The notes: generated from the letters alone by a model not told the origin. A stretch of 64,000 bases of DNA from Chloranthus sessilifolius (GCA_021018995.1 CM037591.1:2424001-2488000), one strand, 5' to 3'. Shown: positions 43,179-56,553, numbered from the stretch's first letter. Program-made: numbers and translations.

Positions 43179-45045
43179 TGACATGTGTGCCACATCAACA
43201 AAAATTGAGCACTTGATGATAAGCTCATGGTCTCAAGATCCATTATATGAACAATTATGGTGGAAAAAAAAACCTCGATCGGTTGATCCAAAGCAATCAA
43301 ACGATTTTAAGCATGAAATATCCGAGTTGAGAAGAACGAATTTCGGGTTGCAATGGTGGCCACTAAAATTCCTCTAAGCTTTTAACCCATGTCGTGGGCA
43401 GAAAAAAGTTTCAGCCAAATTTTGGCTGGAATTTTTATGTGAGTTTTTTTTCAAAAAAATCTAGTTTGTGGATCCCACTACATTGCCAAACACTTGCAAA
43501 TTGCATTTTTGTGGGAAATTTCAAATTTCCAGCTATTTTTCGCCAAAACTCGTGTTAACAAACAAGACCTAAAGGTAGCAAAAAAGAATTTAAATTTAAT
43601 AAACCGGAGATTAGTCATCTCGAATAAGCTGGTAAGAAGGTCCCCGCCCTTAAAATGGTTTCTCTCCCCTTCTTTTTTATTTTTATCTTTAATTTAGCAA
43701 ATTACCATTATGATATACACGGTACCGTAAGGAATGATATTAAAGCCATGCCGATCTTCAAGATGATTGCAGAAAAAATCCATCAATGATTCTCTTACGG
43801 ATCTAAGAGTGTTGATGGTGACAATGCATGAGAATCAAAGGGACTTTAGCAAACGTTTGACAAAGAAAGAGGTGCATGTTCAAGTACCTCATGGATATCG
43901 CATATTGCTCGAAGGGGTGGTGTGAGATGGGTCAATAGTCTGGTGACTCTGATCAATGAAGAAACAAAGGGGTTTTAAAGATCTTTTGGAAAATATAATC
44001 AGAGAAGCTGACATTACACTAAGCATGCAAGAAGGACAATGGAGATTGTGATCGGGTGGTCACTCAGCACCAAATCACACAGGTGTCACGAGTCTGGCGA
44101 CTCTGGCCAAACCCAGAATGTGAAGACTGGGATGGAACATTGCAAAGTCTTCACCCTTAAGGTCAGGGCAATTTCAAGCAGAACAGAGTGATGCACACTC
44201 TCATGACGCCATGTGCATAGTCGCAAAAACCGCTGAATTTTTCAAAAAAACATATCACGAATAATTTGCAATTTGTTGGTGCACTGAATTAATCATGAAT
44301 TATTCATGACATTTTGAAAATTTCGTGAAATTCTCGATTAATTTGCAAATTTTTCAGTAAATCATTACTTCTAAGAAAAACTTCTCCGAATTCTATCCCG
44401 AACTTACCGACTACCGAATTTTTCTAAATTTTAAGCTAGCCGAGTTATCGCCAAACACAGACTTTGTACATGTCAACAGGATTATCAGTAGTATGGGGAA
44501 AAGTTATTTTTGCAGAAAATTTATTCGGATAATTCTGGGTAGTTGTACAACTAGTTAATTGTAACTTTCAAAACCTTATTTGTCAGAAGTACCTACATAG
44601 TTATAGAAACATGCAAGGACATAAGGATTTGAAATTGATGACAATGGAGATTAATCACATCGAAGTGGTTTATAATCACCTTCTTCTTATTAATTTTAGC
44701 TTTAATTTACTGAATCACGGTTACGATACACGTGGCAACATAGCAATCTACAAACAAAAAGCCTCATATCAATTAAGAAGGTTGAACTTTTAATAAAATT
44801 ATAAAAAATGGGGATCAGGGAACAACTATAAGATTTCCTATGAGAAATTTACAACCCAGATTCTCGTTAAAATATAATATTTGGGGCATTTAATCGATAT
44901 AATTTGCATCAAAACCTAGATCATGGAAAGGGGATCATTCCAGCGATCATAAACAAAAAATTTTATGACAATATATGCTCCCTTGATTCAACAAGCAAAT
45001 TCAGATAAAAACCAAAAAAAACAAAATTAGCTATTGAATCGAACC
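43179..45045. other. non-genic, decayed repeats
   Basis: Partial foldback core at 43180-43330, an unassigned 43480-44200 stretch, an AT-rich repeat fragment (44218-44470), then no recognisable feature to 45045. Confidence 0.4.
44218..44470. repeat. AT-rich repeat, fragment of CATAGTGACC family
   Basis: GCATAGTCGCAAAAACCG followed by CGAATTTTTCAAAAAA-type sequence parallels 14288 and 25733. The right end is eroded. Confidence 0.4.
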
Positions 45046-45150
45046 TGAAACCCTTAAAACCCTAATTTGTTTGCTTCGCCTTCACGCGTTCTCGTACGAA
45101 GTGTTGAAGAGTTCCTGAAATCGAACAAGTTTCTTCGACTAAGAAAAATA
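45046..45150 (-). promoter_or_regulatory. candidate remote 5' UTR exon of VAMP727 (telo-box)
   Basis: On the minus strand this stretch is less AT-rich than its surroundings, carries the telo-box-like string TTAGGGTTTTAAGGGTTTCAG and then a good donor (CAG|gttcga) at its end. Telo-boxes are frequent in leaders of housekeeping plant genes. Just 5' of the VAMP727 ATG there is a possible acceptor (gttttgatcag|agccATG). If joined, the hAT transposon would lie inside a roughly 9-kb 5' UTR intron. This is inference only; a plus-strand TATA-like string (CTATATAAATA near 45164) makes a separate plus-strand transcript an alternative. Confidence 0.22.
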
Positions 45151-45249
45151 ACAGTTTTAGCAACTATATAAATAAAGAGAGCATTTATATGATGCATCTT
45201 AATTACACTATAGATTATTGTAGTGCCTCACATCATCAATGAAGTGATA

Positions 45250-45690
45250 TTCAATCCAGATCGCTAGACGCACCCACGCATTCTCTGAAAGCGCCACATC
45301 CCAAGCCCCTTGAAAACTATTGATTACTTCGGATAAGATTATAGAGAATGTGTTTCATCTCGATCTTTCACACAACAAATATGAAGAATATGGAACACCT
45401 ATCAAATGGTCAATTTTTTTAATCCATGTGTCCCAGATTCCCAAACACTGGATCTTCAATCATATGGCACACATCATTCTTAAATGGGATTTTAGAGCCA
45501 TTCTTTGGGGATTTGTGACACATAAAATAAAAACTGACCATCTGATAAGTGCACCATAATCTTAAGATCCATTGTGTGGAAGATCAGGATAAGACACGAT
45601 CTCTATCATCTGATTCGAAGCAATCAATGATTTTCAGGGGGTCTGTGACATAGGCGCTTTCAGAGAACACGTGGGCACGAACAAAGGTAT
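45250..45690. mobile_element. foldback MITE, second TIR subfamily
   Basis: GCATTCTCTGAAAGCGCC on the left and GGCGCTTTCAGAGAACACG on the right form inverted arms like those of 42746-43178, with the same core (gatctttcacac ... ggaagatcaggat). The outer left end is eroded. Confidence 0.65.
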
Positions 45691-45906
45691 TCTAATATTA
45701 TACTGAATGACGATTCCAACCATCTGATTTATTTTTTGATTTTGCATGATCAATGAAATATTAATTAGGAAATTTGTGTTCGCGCCCACCAAATTACTGA
45801 AAGCTCCTATTTAATGAGAGCCCGCTAGTTTCTACCTTAGATATCATTAAGTGGTCGCTTTCAGAAAACACACGGACTCAAGTAGAGGTTCCCTTATTTT
45901 TTTGGG

Positions 45907-46063
45907 AACTTTAGCCACATGGAACACCATCTAAGTCATCTAATTTGAAGGTCATGATGTGAAGATTTTTGGTGCCAAAGATTGGCATGAAACATGCTCT
46001 TTATTGTCTGAGACAATACAACCAACCGTTTGATCAGATGATGGGTTTTGACTATGTTGAATT
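45907..46063. repeat. left half of foldback MITE split by a long TG...CA element
   Basis: The arm around 45927-46020 (ACCATCTAAGTCATCTAATT, GATTGGCATGAAACATGC) is matched inverted by 48348-48440 (ACCATCTAAGCCGTATGATT when reversed). The two halves are separated by the 46064-48347 element, so that element is younger. Confidence 0.6.
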
Positions 46064-48347
46064 TGTAATGTCCTGAAAATTCTGATCTTTGAACAATACA
46101 TCTCAATGTGCGTACCTGACTAGTCACGCACCTGATAAGATAAAGTAGTATTGTGAGTCAAGTGACTTAAGTTTTTTATTTAGAAAGAAAAGATGAATGT
46201 GTGTATGAATCATTCATGAGGTAACGGACACCGAGGTACGGTGTATATGTTTAACACTCTAGTTGAGCTTATAAGTATAAGAGACAAATGTTAAGAGAAT
46301 TAAATTCTATTACCCTAAGTTATTGAGAGAAGTTATTGCGAGGAATTAGGATTTTGGTGTGTGAGCTTGCGGATTTAGAATCACGGAGACTCCGAAGCTC
46401 CAATTATAAAGCCCTAGCTGTGTGCGAGCTCGTGAATCGAATGGTCTATCAATTTAAGGTAAGAAATCTATAAAAAGTGGTATTGTTCAATTATGTTAAT
46501 CTTTGTATATATATGTGAAAGGGAATTAGAAGTTTAGGAGATATGTAATTAAGAAAAACAAGTTAAAAAAGTTAAAAATCCGAGAATGTGCTGAGTTTGA
46601 CAAAACCATTCGATTGAAATAAGTGATCGTTTGGTCGATTTTGTCAAAGGATGAAAGGTATATGAGTTCTGAAGAAACCGTTCGATCGGAATTAATTCGG
46701 AAGAAATCGATCGAGCGATTTGAAATCGATCGATCGGAATGTGGCACTTGAACAAAGGTTTAGTTTCTCAGTGACTAAACCGTTCAATCGGTTTGGAACC
46801 AATCGAACGATTTGGAGAAGCTGACCGATCGGTCTAGAAGTCGATCGATCGGTTTGGCCAAATTCAGAGTTTTGTTTCGATTTGTTTTGTGGATTTTGGA
46901 GAGGCTTTAGAGATTATTATTTTACGTCATTTTGACGTGTGTGCTACGATTTGTATGTGTTTAGGTATGATCATGGTCACAAGTGTGAGAGGCTAGCTAG
47001 ATTGAGACAGATTCGTTTTAACTTCTCATCGAGGTAGGAAAATCTCCATACCATGTGTATTTCATACAACTGACATGTGTGTTATGATATGATACGTTTT
47101 GTTATCGAATAAGCATGAACTTAGTATAAGATTTAAGATGTGAATGTGTAAGTGCGCGTGTGTGATTTGAAGAATGTGTTTGTGATGAGAAAAACCTTTC
47201 AAGCTTTGTTTTGACAATGTGACAATACGTGGAATCCTTCGCGATTTATTCCAATAAATGTGTGCGAAAGAATGTGTTTTAACTCTCAAATCTAACTATA
47301 ATTATCACGTTTCACAGCGATAAGCTATATGTATTACACGATAATTTAAGGTTAAATGTGTGAATACCCAGCCGACGCGGCGGTATATCCGCGACCGATG
47401 TGGCGAGATATCCGTGACCAGTACTACGGGATATTCGTATAACCTTTGCGATCTGGTGTGATCTTATGAATTCTATCGGTCAACGGTAATTGTGTTCGGC
47501 ACAAGTGTCCATTATTTTTGGGACCTTAAGTACCATGTGAAAATGGTTCATTTGAACAACGATGGTGGGAATTCCATCGAGGGCTCGATGTTATACATGC
47601 TCGAGGGACTATTTAAGTGAAACACTTTAAGTTTCCTTTTTGTGCTGTGTTATATGAATCAGTAGAATAGCATGTGATAAGCTTTCCAAATTAAGAGAAA
47701 TGTCTTTTGTTTCATTCAATTATCATTGAAATTGTGCATCATTATGAGAAACATTATATTTAGTTATGTCATAAGATATATATGTGATGTTAAGAATCTG
47801 CATGCTATTGGCATTTCCCTACTGAGCTTATGTTGTTAGCTCATTCCTCGACTATTATACGTTACAAGTACAGGAGCTGAGGCTGACTTAGAGGATCCTG
47901 TACGGAAGGAGGATCCTGATTTCTCTCCTAGGGAGGAGGATCCAGGGCCTCATCCTGAGGATTGTTTTATTTGCGCAAAGCACAGGTAGGTCCGGCTTTA
48001 GATTGATGGGTTAGAGTAAGGTTTTGTGATGTAAAGAATACCGACTTTTGGGTTATAATTTTATTATTATTTTGTGAATCATGTTTCGGTGATGGTTGAC
48101 CATCATCAGTGGTTCTTTTCAGTTCTTCTGCCTATGAGTTTTTATATGTGATTATAATCGTTATTTTGTCTTTTTGAGATATAGAATTGGAGATTTCTTT
48201 TTGTATATGATGACTCTATCTACTTAGCTAGAGTTTTTGTTTTGTTTCCACTTTGCATGTGGGTGTGCCAAATGTTCCGTTCGGGGATCGGCCTTAGCGT
48301 TGATCCGATGGTCCGAGTTTCACGATTAGAAAATCTAGACTATCACA
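46064..48347. mobile_element. long TG...CA element 3 (2284 bp)
   Basis: Begins TGTAATGTCCTGAAAATTC and ends CTAGACTATCACA, the reverse orientation of the 49998 element. It contains TCGACTATTATACGTTAC (near 47849), a short-palindrome block at about 46600-46860 (CGATCGATCGG, TCGATCGATCGG), and a roughly 27-bp repeat of 'gg.atatccg' units (47370-47450). No TSD could be confirmed. It has no ORF of note. Probably a solo LTR of a long-LTR gypsy element; a TIR element is the alternative. Confidence 0.62.
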
Positions 48348-48445
48348 AAATCAAATGATAGAGATGGTGTTTTGTCCCAACATTTGGCATCAAAGATCTT
48401 TACATCATAGCCTTCAAATCATACGGCTTAGATGGTATTTCTTGC
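48348..48445. repeat. right half of the split foldback MITE
   Basis: Inverted partner of the arm at 45907-46063 (see that entry). The loss of symmetry at the centre coincides with the insertion. Confidence 0.58.
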
Positions 48446-49997
48446 AGCACGAATCACAAAAACACAAAGTCTTTTCTTTTTTTAACTATGTGCAACAACA
48501 CAAATCTCATGTTCAAGTAGTCTCTTCCTAGATACTATTGTAGAACTAATATATTTCTCATTATAACAATTTTAATGGGAAGAAATCAAATCTAAAATAA
48601 CTTTTAATGGGAAGAAACTATATCTAAAATGACTAAGATAAAATGTTATAATGCATTTCATGTGGTATTAAAAGTTTACCCACTTCACAAGCCACATCTT
48701 ACTACTGTTATAAAAGCACGAACAACCCTCTTAATTCCAGTCAATTTTATGTTTTCACACTTTAGGTACAAAATACCCTCTATACCATATTTACTCGTAA
48801 AATACCCGATATACCCTTAATTTTCTTAAAATTTCAACCAAGAACATTCTCAAAGTATCTATATTTCTTTAAAAATATCACATCTCCTTAAATATAGGAT
48901 ATCTCACGTTTATATTTAGAATTATCATAGTTGGCAATTTGCACGATCTTTTAGATAAGATTGCATTGAAATTCCGTAAGCAATAGACATCTTAACTTTC
49001 TTTAAATACTTAAATTCACTAATTACTAAACATTAATTACAGACAACTGATAAACATAAAACTTATATGTAAAAGATGCTTTAGCTTGGTGTTAGCATAT
49101 GTAAAATCATCGCATAGAAGAAAAAAAAAGTCACATTCAGTGAATATGTAGAAGAGGTAACAATATTTCCGATGATGGAGATTGTTTTTCATCCATATAT
49201 TAGAGGTTAAGCACATGAAATTGAACTTGAGACTACTTTGAATCAGACTAAACTTGAGACTGCTTTGAATCAAATGATGGGTTCTTTTTCAACCAAATAT
49301 TTGACATAATAGATCTTGAGATTATAGGCACATAATTAGATGGTTGTATTTTGACCTCACATGACACACATTGCAAAAAACTAACATGATCATGGACACA
49401 CATCAAACTTCGTTCTCCGATCACTTATCAATACGCCTGTCACATAGAATCAAGATCTTATTGTCAAATGGTAGGACCATGATCTCAATATCTATTGTCT
49501 CGAAGATTGTGACAAAAACTGGCCACCCTTGATTCAAAGCAGTCAATGGTTTAAGCACGTGAAACCCAAGTTGAGATTGCTTTGAAGGAGACAATGGAGA
49601 TTTTCTTTCATCCAAATCTCCAACATTATAGATCTTAGATCACAATCCTACCATTAGACGGTCATATTTTGATTTCATGTGATGCACACACATAATTATG
49701 AACATGATCATGGGCGTACATCAAATATGGTTCATGGTTCACTTTTTAAGAGGTTTGCAACGTGAAATCGAAATCTTACCTTCTTATGATAGGGCCATGA
49801 TCTCAAGATTTATTTTATTAAAGATTGAGGCTAAAAAATGTTCACCACCGTCTAATCCAAGGCAGGTTTAACTTTGTGAAACATAAGTTGAGACTACTTT
49901 GAATTAGATGTTGTAGATCATTTTTAATCATGTACATCAACTGTGGATCTCGAATTTCTTTTTGGGAGGTCAGCCATGCGAAATCAAAATATTACCA
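48446..49997. repeat. AT-rich sequence, then tandem-like decayed foldback-family copies
   Basis: 48446-49150 is AT-rich with no recognisable gene. From 49160 to 49997 the family core recurs at least three times (about 49260-49540, 49560-49850, 49860-49990), with strings such as gatctcaagat, tttgattcaaagcagtcaatg and gatcatgggcgtacatcaa. The series resumes after the insertion at 52534. Confidence 0.5.
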
Positions 49998-52528
49998 TGT
50001 GACAGCCCGGATTTCGGCACCCCGAAACCCGTGCCATCAGCACGATCCTTCAGACCGTGCCCCAAAACTTAGCACGGAACATTAGTATAACAAGCACAAT
50101 TAAATAAATAAAGTAAATAACTTCATTAAAGCGGAAAACGTTGATATGCCCAACTGGCATATGCAAAAGACAGTTCTACCTTCATGCCACTGCATGAACA
50201 GAGAACCGACCCAAACTATCGGTGATAAATCGATCATCCTAGATGGTTCGCCAAAAGAATATCCAATTTAATTACATTATTTCAAAAATAAAGGCTTGAC
50301 ATACCAAGCCGCACTAATCTGCTTACAAAACTGACTCTCTATCAAAGTACACAGCAGAGTCACCTAGAAGAAGTCCTCAGGTGGAGGCTCCAACTCGTCT
50401 CCAGGTACGTAATTCGAATCACTCGGATCTACATCTCCCGAAGCCTCTACAGCTGCTATCAATGGACCTGCGACGTATAGTCAAAAGGGTGAGCTACATC
50501 CTAGCTCAATAGGGAACAAACACAATGAACATATAAGTTAAAACTCACATATATTCCATGATACTCTAAGCATGATGTGTCTATGCTTTTGAAATAAAAT
50601 AGTTTGAATCTGATGAATTCGCATTCAATTTTAGCGGGTATTAGCATGTCTTACTTTACTGTTGATTTATCATGAATGACACTGAACAGGCCTAAAGCAA
50701 AACTTAAATCTTCAACTTAAGTAATCCCCGAGCAATATAGCATCGAGCCCCGATGAGATACCCTTCATCGTCATCTAATTAGACAGTTGTAAAAAAATGT
50801 ATTCCCTGGGAATACGACCCAAGCCCCTATCTCACTAGGCGGCGGGGTTAAATATCACACAACATCCCTGGGATGTACTTACGGTCACGGATAAACCTCC
50901 GTGCTGGTGTACGGATTCGCCGCCATACCGGTCACGGATATCCTGCCGCGTCAGTCATGGGTATCCCGCCACGTCGGTGGGGTATCCTCCAAACCTCAAA
51001 TAAAAAAAAATAAAATGTGCTTTACATATAGTTGTTCACCGTGTAAGTGTGCTATCTTATATCAGTTAGGCCTCAACAGTAATTATTCAATCACATATAT
51101 ACATCCCTGGGATGTATACATATACGCATCACACCTGATGCCTTTATTACTTTCTCATCCCTTGGGATGTCTCAATCTCTTTAGATTACTGGTTTTTAAT
51201 CACTTGCATCACACAGATGTCCTTATCACATTCTTGGTGTCACACACGCACCCATTTTCACAATTTAAAATAACTTCAATTTGATAATTATATCACTACA
51301 TACATGCTCTTGAAATTAAAGTACATGTTCAAGGTGTTTCCTACCTTAATTCTCTGAAATTCATAGTATCAAGGTCCCACGCGGCTCCTTGTGCTCATGC
51401 TCACACGTATCACCTATGGTACAACACAACACATGTAACTCATCACTAAAAATGTAACAAAGAAGGTCCAAGACCCTCCTTGAATCTCAAAGTCAACTAT
51501 AAGGTTTAAGCAAAACTGTCACAGTCGATTAATCGATTCCCAAAATCGATTAATTAAAATGCAATTCGATTAATCGATTTCCAAAATCGATTAATCGAAA
51601 CCCAAATCGATTAATTGATTCTCAAAATCGATTAATCGAGATCTCCAATATAAGGCAATCGATTCTTAAGTCGAGTAATCGAGATCTCAAAATCGATTAA
51701 TCGATCCCAAATTGATTAATCAAAATCCGAAATTGATTGATCGAAATTCCAATTCGATTAGTCGATTTCCCCAGGTCTCTTTTCTCCAGTGGTTGGAGCT
51801 TCTCAGTCGATTAGTCGATTTCCAAATCGACTAATCGAAAATTCAAATCGATTAATCGAAATTCATTTCAATTAATCGAAATTGGGCTTCCATGACTTTT
51901 CAACTTCTAGGCCAAAATCGATTAATCAAACTCCCATTTCGATTAATTGATTTGGCCAGATTCAGCCCCCTTCCGGGCTGGTCTTCCAAATCTCTATCCT
52001 TTCTTTCTTATGCCTTTAATCTATCATTCTAAGCATTTTTGACCGAATTTAATCATCCTACATCTATGCATTAATTTCAATTTAAAACTTACCTCAAGAA
52101 TCCCTTCAAGGGATAGATTTGTTGGATTTGATGGCTAGGGTTCCATCATATGCTTCACGATCTCAATCGCTTTGAATCAGTCAATGAATGCTCATATCTA
52201 CCCTTTGATTTGCATTCACCCCCTCCTTAATAACTCCTCTTTACTTCTTTCTCTCTCCTCTTAACTCTCTCTTCAATAGTTCAAACGAAAGAGAAATATG
52301 GTTATTAAACCCTTATACCCCTCTTGTCTTCGTGTTAAGCACATACACCTAAATGTGACTCCAGATCTTCACTACACTCCACCCACTTACCTCATATTCA
52401 CATCATATCCGTTCCTCTTTTCTCGAGTCAACTAGTGAACTCCTACTTTGTCAAACTTAGTCAAACTTATGACCAGTCGGGCACGGATCCCGAGGTCACT
52501 GTTTAACGCAAATTTTCGGGGTATTACA
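49998..52528. mobile_element. long TG...CA element 1 (2531 bp)
   Basis: Begins TGTGACAGCCCGGATTTCGG and ends CGGGGTATTACA, flanked by a perfect 5-bp duplication TACCA (49993-49997 and 52529-52533). It contains GACGTATAGTCAAAAGGGTG (near 50472) and a dense array of TCGATTAATCGA-type palindromes (51520-51960). Non-coding. TG...CA ends with a 5-bp duplication favour a solo LTR. Confidence 0.75.
51520..51960. repeat. array of TCGATTAATCGA palindromes
   Basis: About 440 bp with more than a dozen copies of (A)TCGATTAATCGA(A/T) and one-base variants, at irregular 15-35 bp spacing, interleaved with AAT/CCC-type spacers. It lies inside long element 1. Confidence 0.85.
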
Positions 52529-52533
52529 TACCA

Positions 52534-53300
52534 TCTCTTGGTAGGACAATGATCTCTACCGTCTATTCCAAACCCGAGTTGAGACTGCTTTGAATCACAC
52601 GATAGAGATCATTTTTCATCCAAACCTTTAACATAATAGATCTTAAGATCACGGGTGTACCATCAAACGATATTTTGTTTTCACATGCCACATATCCCTA
52701 AAAAGCAATATGATCATGGGCGTAAATCAAATGTTGCACTCAAGCCACTTTTCGGGAGGTTTGCCATGTGGAATTAAATCATACTGTTTGATGTAGAACC
52801 ATGATCTCAAGATCTACCCTGTTTATTTTTCTGCATGGGTGTACGCAATAGATAAGGAGATCAATGGGCCTACTATTAGGCGGTCAGACGTTATGTTTAC
52901 TTTTTTTGATGTGTACCACATAGAATCAACATATGATCTGATGCGCTCATAATCTCACAATCTATTGTCTCGAGATCAAGGCTAAAAAGGTACTCCATCA
53001 TTCACTTCCAAGGGGGTCAATTGATTTTACTTATGTGAGGCGGTTGTTACATTAGTATCATGGTAACACTGACCTTTTCTAAACAAGGTACCTTTATTTA
53101 CAACTAGAGATTCTTTCTTCTTACCTCGGTTGTCACATGCAACATTTTTGCACGGTTTGAGTGAGCTAGCCTGATTTGAATAACCGCATATGGGGATGGT
53201 TTTTCATCAAAATCTTCCACACATAAGATCTTAACATAATGGGCACACCATCAAACAAATAAAATATTGATTCCATGAGACACTTCCCAAAAACTGAACA
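52534..53300. repeat. decayed foldback-family copies (continuation)
   Basis: Continues the series broken by the long element at 49998-52528: cagatctaccatttt-like, gatcatgggcgtaaatcaa, gatctcaagatctacc. Three further partial cores run to 53300. No coding potential was seen. Confidence 0.45.
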
Positions 53301-53302
53301 CG

Positions 53303-56300
53303 ATTATTGGTGTACATCAAACATGTTTCTCGGATCATATTTTGAGGTAAACTTATAGTATCGACCTTTGAATATTTTTAATAATTATAAAAAAAGGTAT
53401 TATAAATTTTAAATATGTAACCATGCGAGGCTCCATATGTCTGCGTGATTTTTTTGAGGTAATCTTATCTGAAACCCTCAAGATGTGGAAGTTGTAAAAG
53501 TCAAAATTTCCTTTTATTTTTAAGGGTTAAATTATGATGAACATCATACTAGATTTAAATTGTTGGATCTGACTTTGTCCAAAAATATTATAATTTTACA
53601 TAAAATAATATATATTATAAATATAGTGACAACTTTCGTTTTCAGCAACATGTTGGTGGGGGTTCATTTCGTTTCATTTTGAGTGCTTTTTCAAAAAAAA
53701 ATTATAAAAGAATTATTCGTTATTTAAAATAGATAGCCAAAAATGTAAAAAAAAAATGCTAATTTCGTCGAAATTAATGAAAATTTGTGACGACCCAACT
53801 TTTTCAATCCTCTCGATATAGGAAAGGTCAGTTCGCCAACTTATTGATTTCTCAATAAGCCGCATATCAAACAAAAGCCGACAGCATAACATAGATCTAA
53901 ACAGAAGCAGAACAAATAAAACAAGGACAAAAGCTCAAAAGCTTATACAAAAAAATATATCTCCAAGAGGAAACTGGAAGAACCACCGGCGATGGCCAAT
54001 CCGATCACCTAAATAATTGTTCATAATAATGGTTCCTCATAAGATATCAGAATATCAAAACAAGGCCTTGGGCCCATAATTCAAAATAATTCTAATCCAA
54101 AAATTACCAAAAAGATAAATCCAGATCATGGAAAGAACTCCTTTGCTGGGGTCTCTAGTTCCTCCTCAGGAATGTAGTCAGAGTCCTCAAGATCAAGATC
54201 GTCCGAACCTAGGTTAGTCTCAACACCTGTGACGTATAGCGTATAGTCGGGGTGAGCTAAGATCGAAGCTCTATAGAGGAAACTTATCTATTTACATTTG
54301 ATCATAAGTAAACATTTTCAAAGACAAAAATCGGATCAATTATAGTTTTCAAAAGATGCTTTGTAGACTAAATTCCAATTCTAAAACAGTATATCAAAAG
54401 AGAAGATATCATGTCCAATGTTCTGATGTTTTCAAATTCTGATATCATGCATGCCTCTTGTCTTAATATTATAACTTAATTGTATCTCTCAAATTACATA
54501 CTAGCATGAGAGCACAAATATTACCGACGGGAAACTTTACTGACCATCGTTGTTCAATAAACCCTTTTTTGAAAAGTGCAACAAGCCCCTACGTAATGAG
54601 GAAAACTTGCGCAAGACTGAAATACCGTCAACATGATTGGCAGAATCTAGGGTTTCGTTTTAATGAACCTCAAATCAAATGCAGATGCTAAACATATCGG
54701 ATTTTTATTTAGATAATACATTTTAGATTTTCTGAGTTCTAATACAAAATTCACATTCAAAGGTGAGGTTCAAAATTTCCAAAATTTCAGAGTCCTTATT
54801 GATGCCACAGTTTCAAAGTTCTAATCATACTGTTTCTAACAAAATTTCAGAATTTATGCTTTAAACAAAAATAACCTATACTTAGAATAAGATGCAAATT
54901 AGTTTTAAGGTTCCCCTACCTCGACTTGAATTTGTCTAAGATTACACCAAGAGGTCCTCATAGTGGATTCCAATTAGGACCTACAAGTATTAACCCCATA
55001 ACAGTGTCAAAAGGGTCTATAGATCCAAACAGAAGCTAACATAGATTTTTTTCCAAGACATTTTCAAAGACCAGAAAACAGGGCAGAATTCGATCTTCAA
55101 ATTCCAAATTCGATGGTCGAATTTGAATTCGAGCATCAAATTCACCAAAAAGTGCATCATTCATATTTTCCAAAATTCGATCATCGAATTTTTATTCGAT
55201 GGTCGAATTTCAACCTTGCGGCCAGGGCAAAAGTTAGCCCAGATCATTCACCAAATTGTCCACTCTCCCCTAGCCTTCCTTCTCGAATTATATAACTAAT
55301 CAAAAGCAAACCACAAGGCTTATCAATGGCTAAGATGGGGAGAGAGATTTTACTCTCAAGGGATCTAAGCAAGGAAGCAAAGGGTTACAAGAGTTCAAGG
55401 TTCTCACATCAGGGAGGAAGGATAGAACTCCTCCTTCACTCCTCTCCCTTTATAACATAATTTCTCTCCTCAAAATATCATGATCTTTATAGTTACAATT
55501 CTATCCACTTAACTTACATTAGTTTTCGGTGTTAAACACACACACCCACCTTAGTGTATATGTTATCAAATATATGACTTCCACAAGTCAAGATCGAAAA
55601 TCCTTTGACCAAAACTCTCATCATACCCTAACCTACCCAAATCGACTAGATGCCTTATAACCTTTCTAGGCACGCTTACCGAGGTAATTAAAATTAGGTC
55701 TAAAATATTCGGGATATTACAAATTTTGTTGAAATTAACAAAATTTTATGGGAAATCACCGAAATTTTGTTGAGAGTTTCATATGACCCCTATTTCAACA
55801 AATTTAAAACTTGCAATCTGATGGTGGGCTCATAATCGATAGATCCGTTTTGCAGAAGAATGGGGCAAAATATGGTCTTTATCATGTGATTTAAAGGTAG
55901 TCAATGCATGCCGGCTGGAGGAGATGGGGGAGAGAATATGGTGGTTAATTCTCACCTTCCAATCAAAACTGGAATAAAAGTTTAAATTAAAGAAAAATAT
56001 GATCAAAGTTCAACTTAAGGTAAGTTGATGGAACGTTTGAGATCTCCCATCAACGTACTTTTTAAAGAAACCTTCATTTGTACCCACTAAATCTTTGATA
56101 GCACCCATTTAAATAATTATATGACTAATTTGAATCACATAATAGAGATCCTTCCTCATCCTAATCTTCCACACATTCGATCTTGAGATGATAGGTGTAT
56201 CATTAACAGCCAAGTTTTACTATCCTATTTAATGAAAAGAAAGGAAATTGAGTGCACCCAAAGCTGCTACAAACACACTTGATAGATTAGTATACCGTTG

Positions 56301-56553
56301 TCTATGATTTACATTTATCTCTAACAATATAGTCAATAGATTCTAAGCGTTAGTGCTCAAAAATCTGTATTTTAAAAAATTTTGAGATCATATTGAAAAA
56401 GCTTCTTAAAAAAGTATAATTTCAATTACTAAATAATTTTTTATTTCCTATTGATTATAATAAACACTATTTTTTTTTTTATCTTCAATAAAGTTATCTT
56501 AATTTTAAATTTGTGTTGCACAATCACATGTAAAACATAGATAAAAACTTTAA
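53303..56553. repeat. segmental duplication, copy A
   Basis: Matches 58506-61043 in order and orientation: ATTATTGGTGTACATCAAAC at the left, AACCATGCGAGG, GCATGCCGGCTGGAGGAGAT, and ATAAAAACTTTAAAT at the right. Copy A holds long element 2 (53786-55721), absent from copy B. Confidence 0.85.
53786..55721. mobile_element. long TG...CA element 2 (1936 bp)
   Basis: Begins TGTGACGACCCAACTTTTTC and ends TTCGGGATATTACA, in the same orientation as element 1. The duplicated locus at 58980 is the empty site (aataaaattttgttg), which proves insertion here. It contains GACGTATAGCGTATAGTCGG (near 54231) and a smaller palindrome block (55086-55215, TTCGATGGTCGAATTT). Confidence 0.75.

Noticed and set aside
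51520-51960. CRISPR-like array of TCGATTAATCGA
   Set aside because: Spacing is irregular, spacers are not unique, and it is embedded in a transposable element.
53786-55721. Long elements as gene-bearing regions
   Set aside because: No frame over about 65 codons with any motif, and the empty site shows insertion as a non-coding unit.
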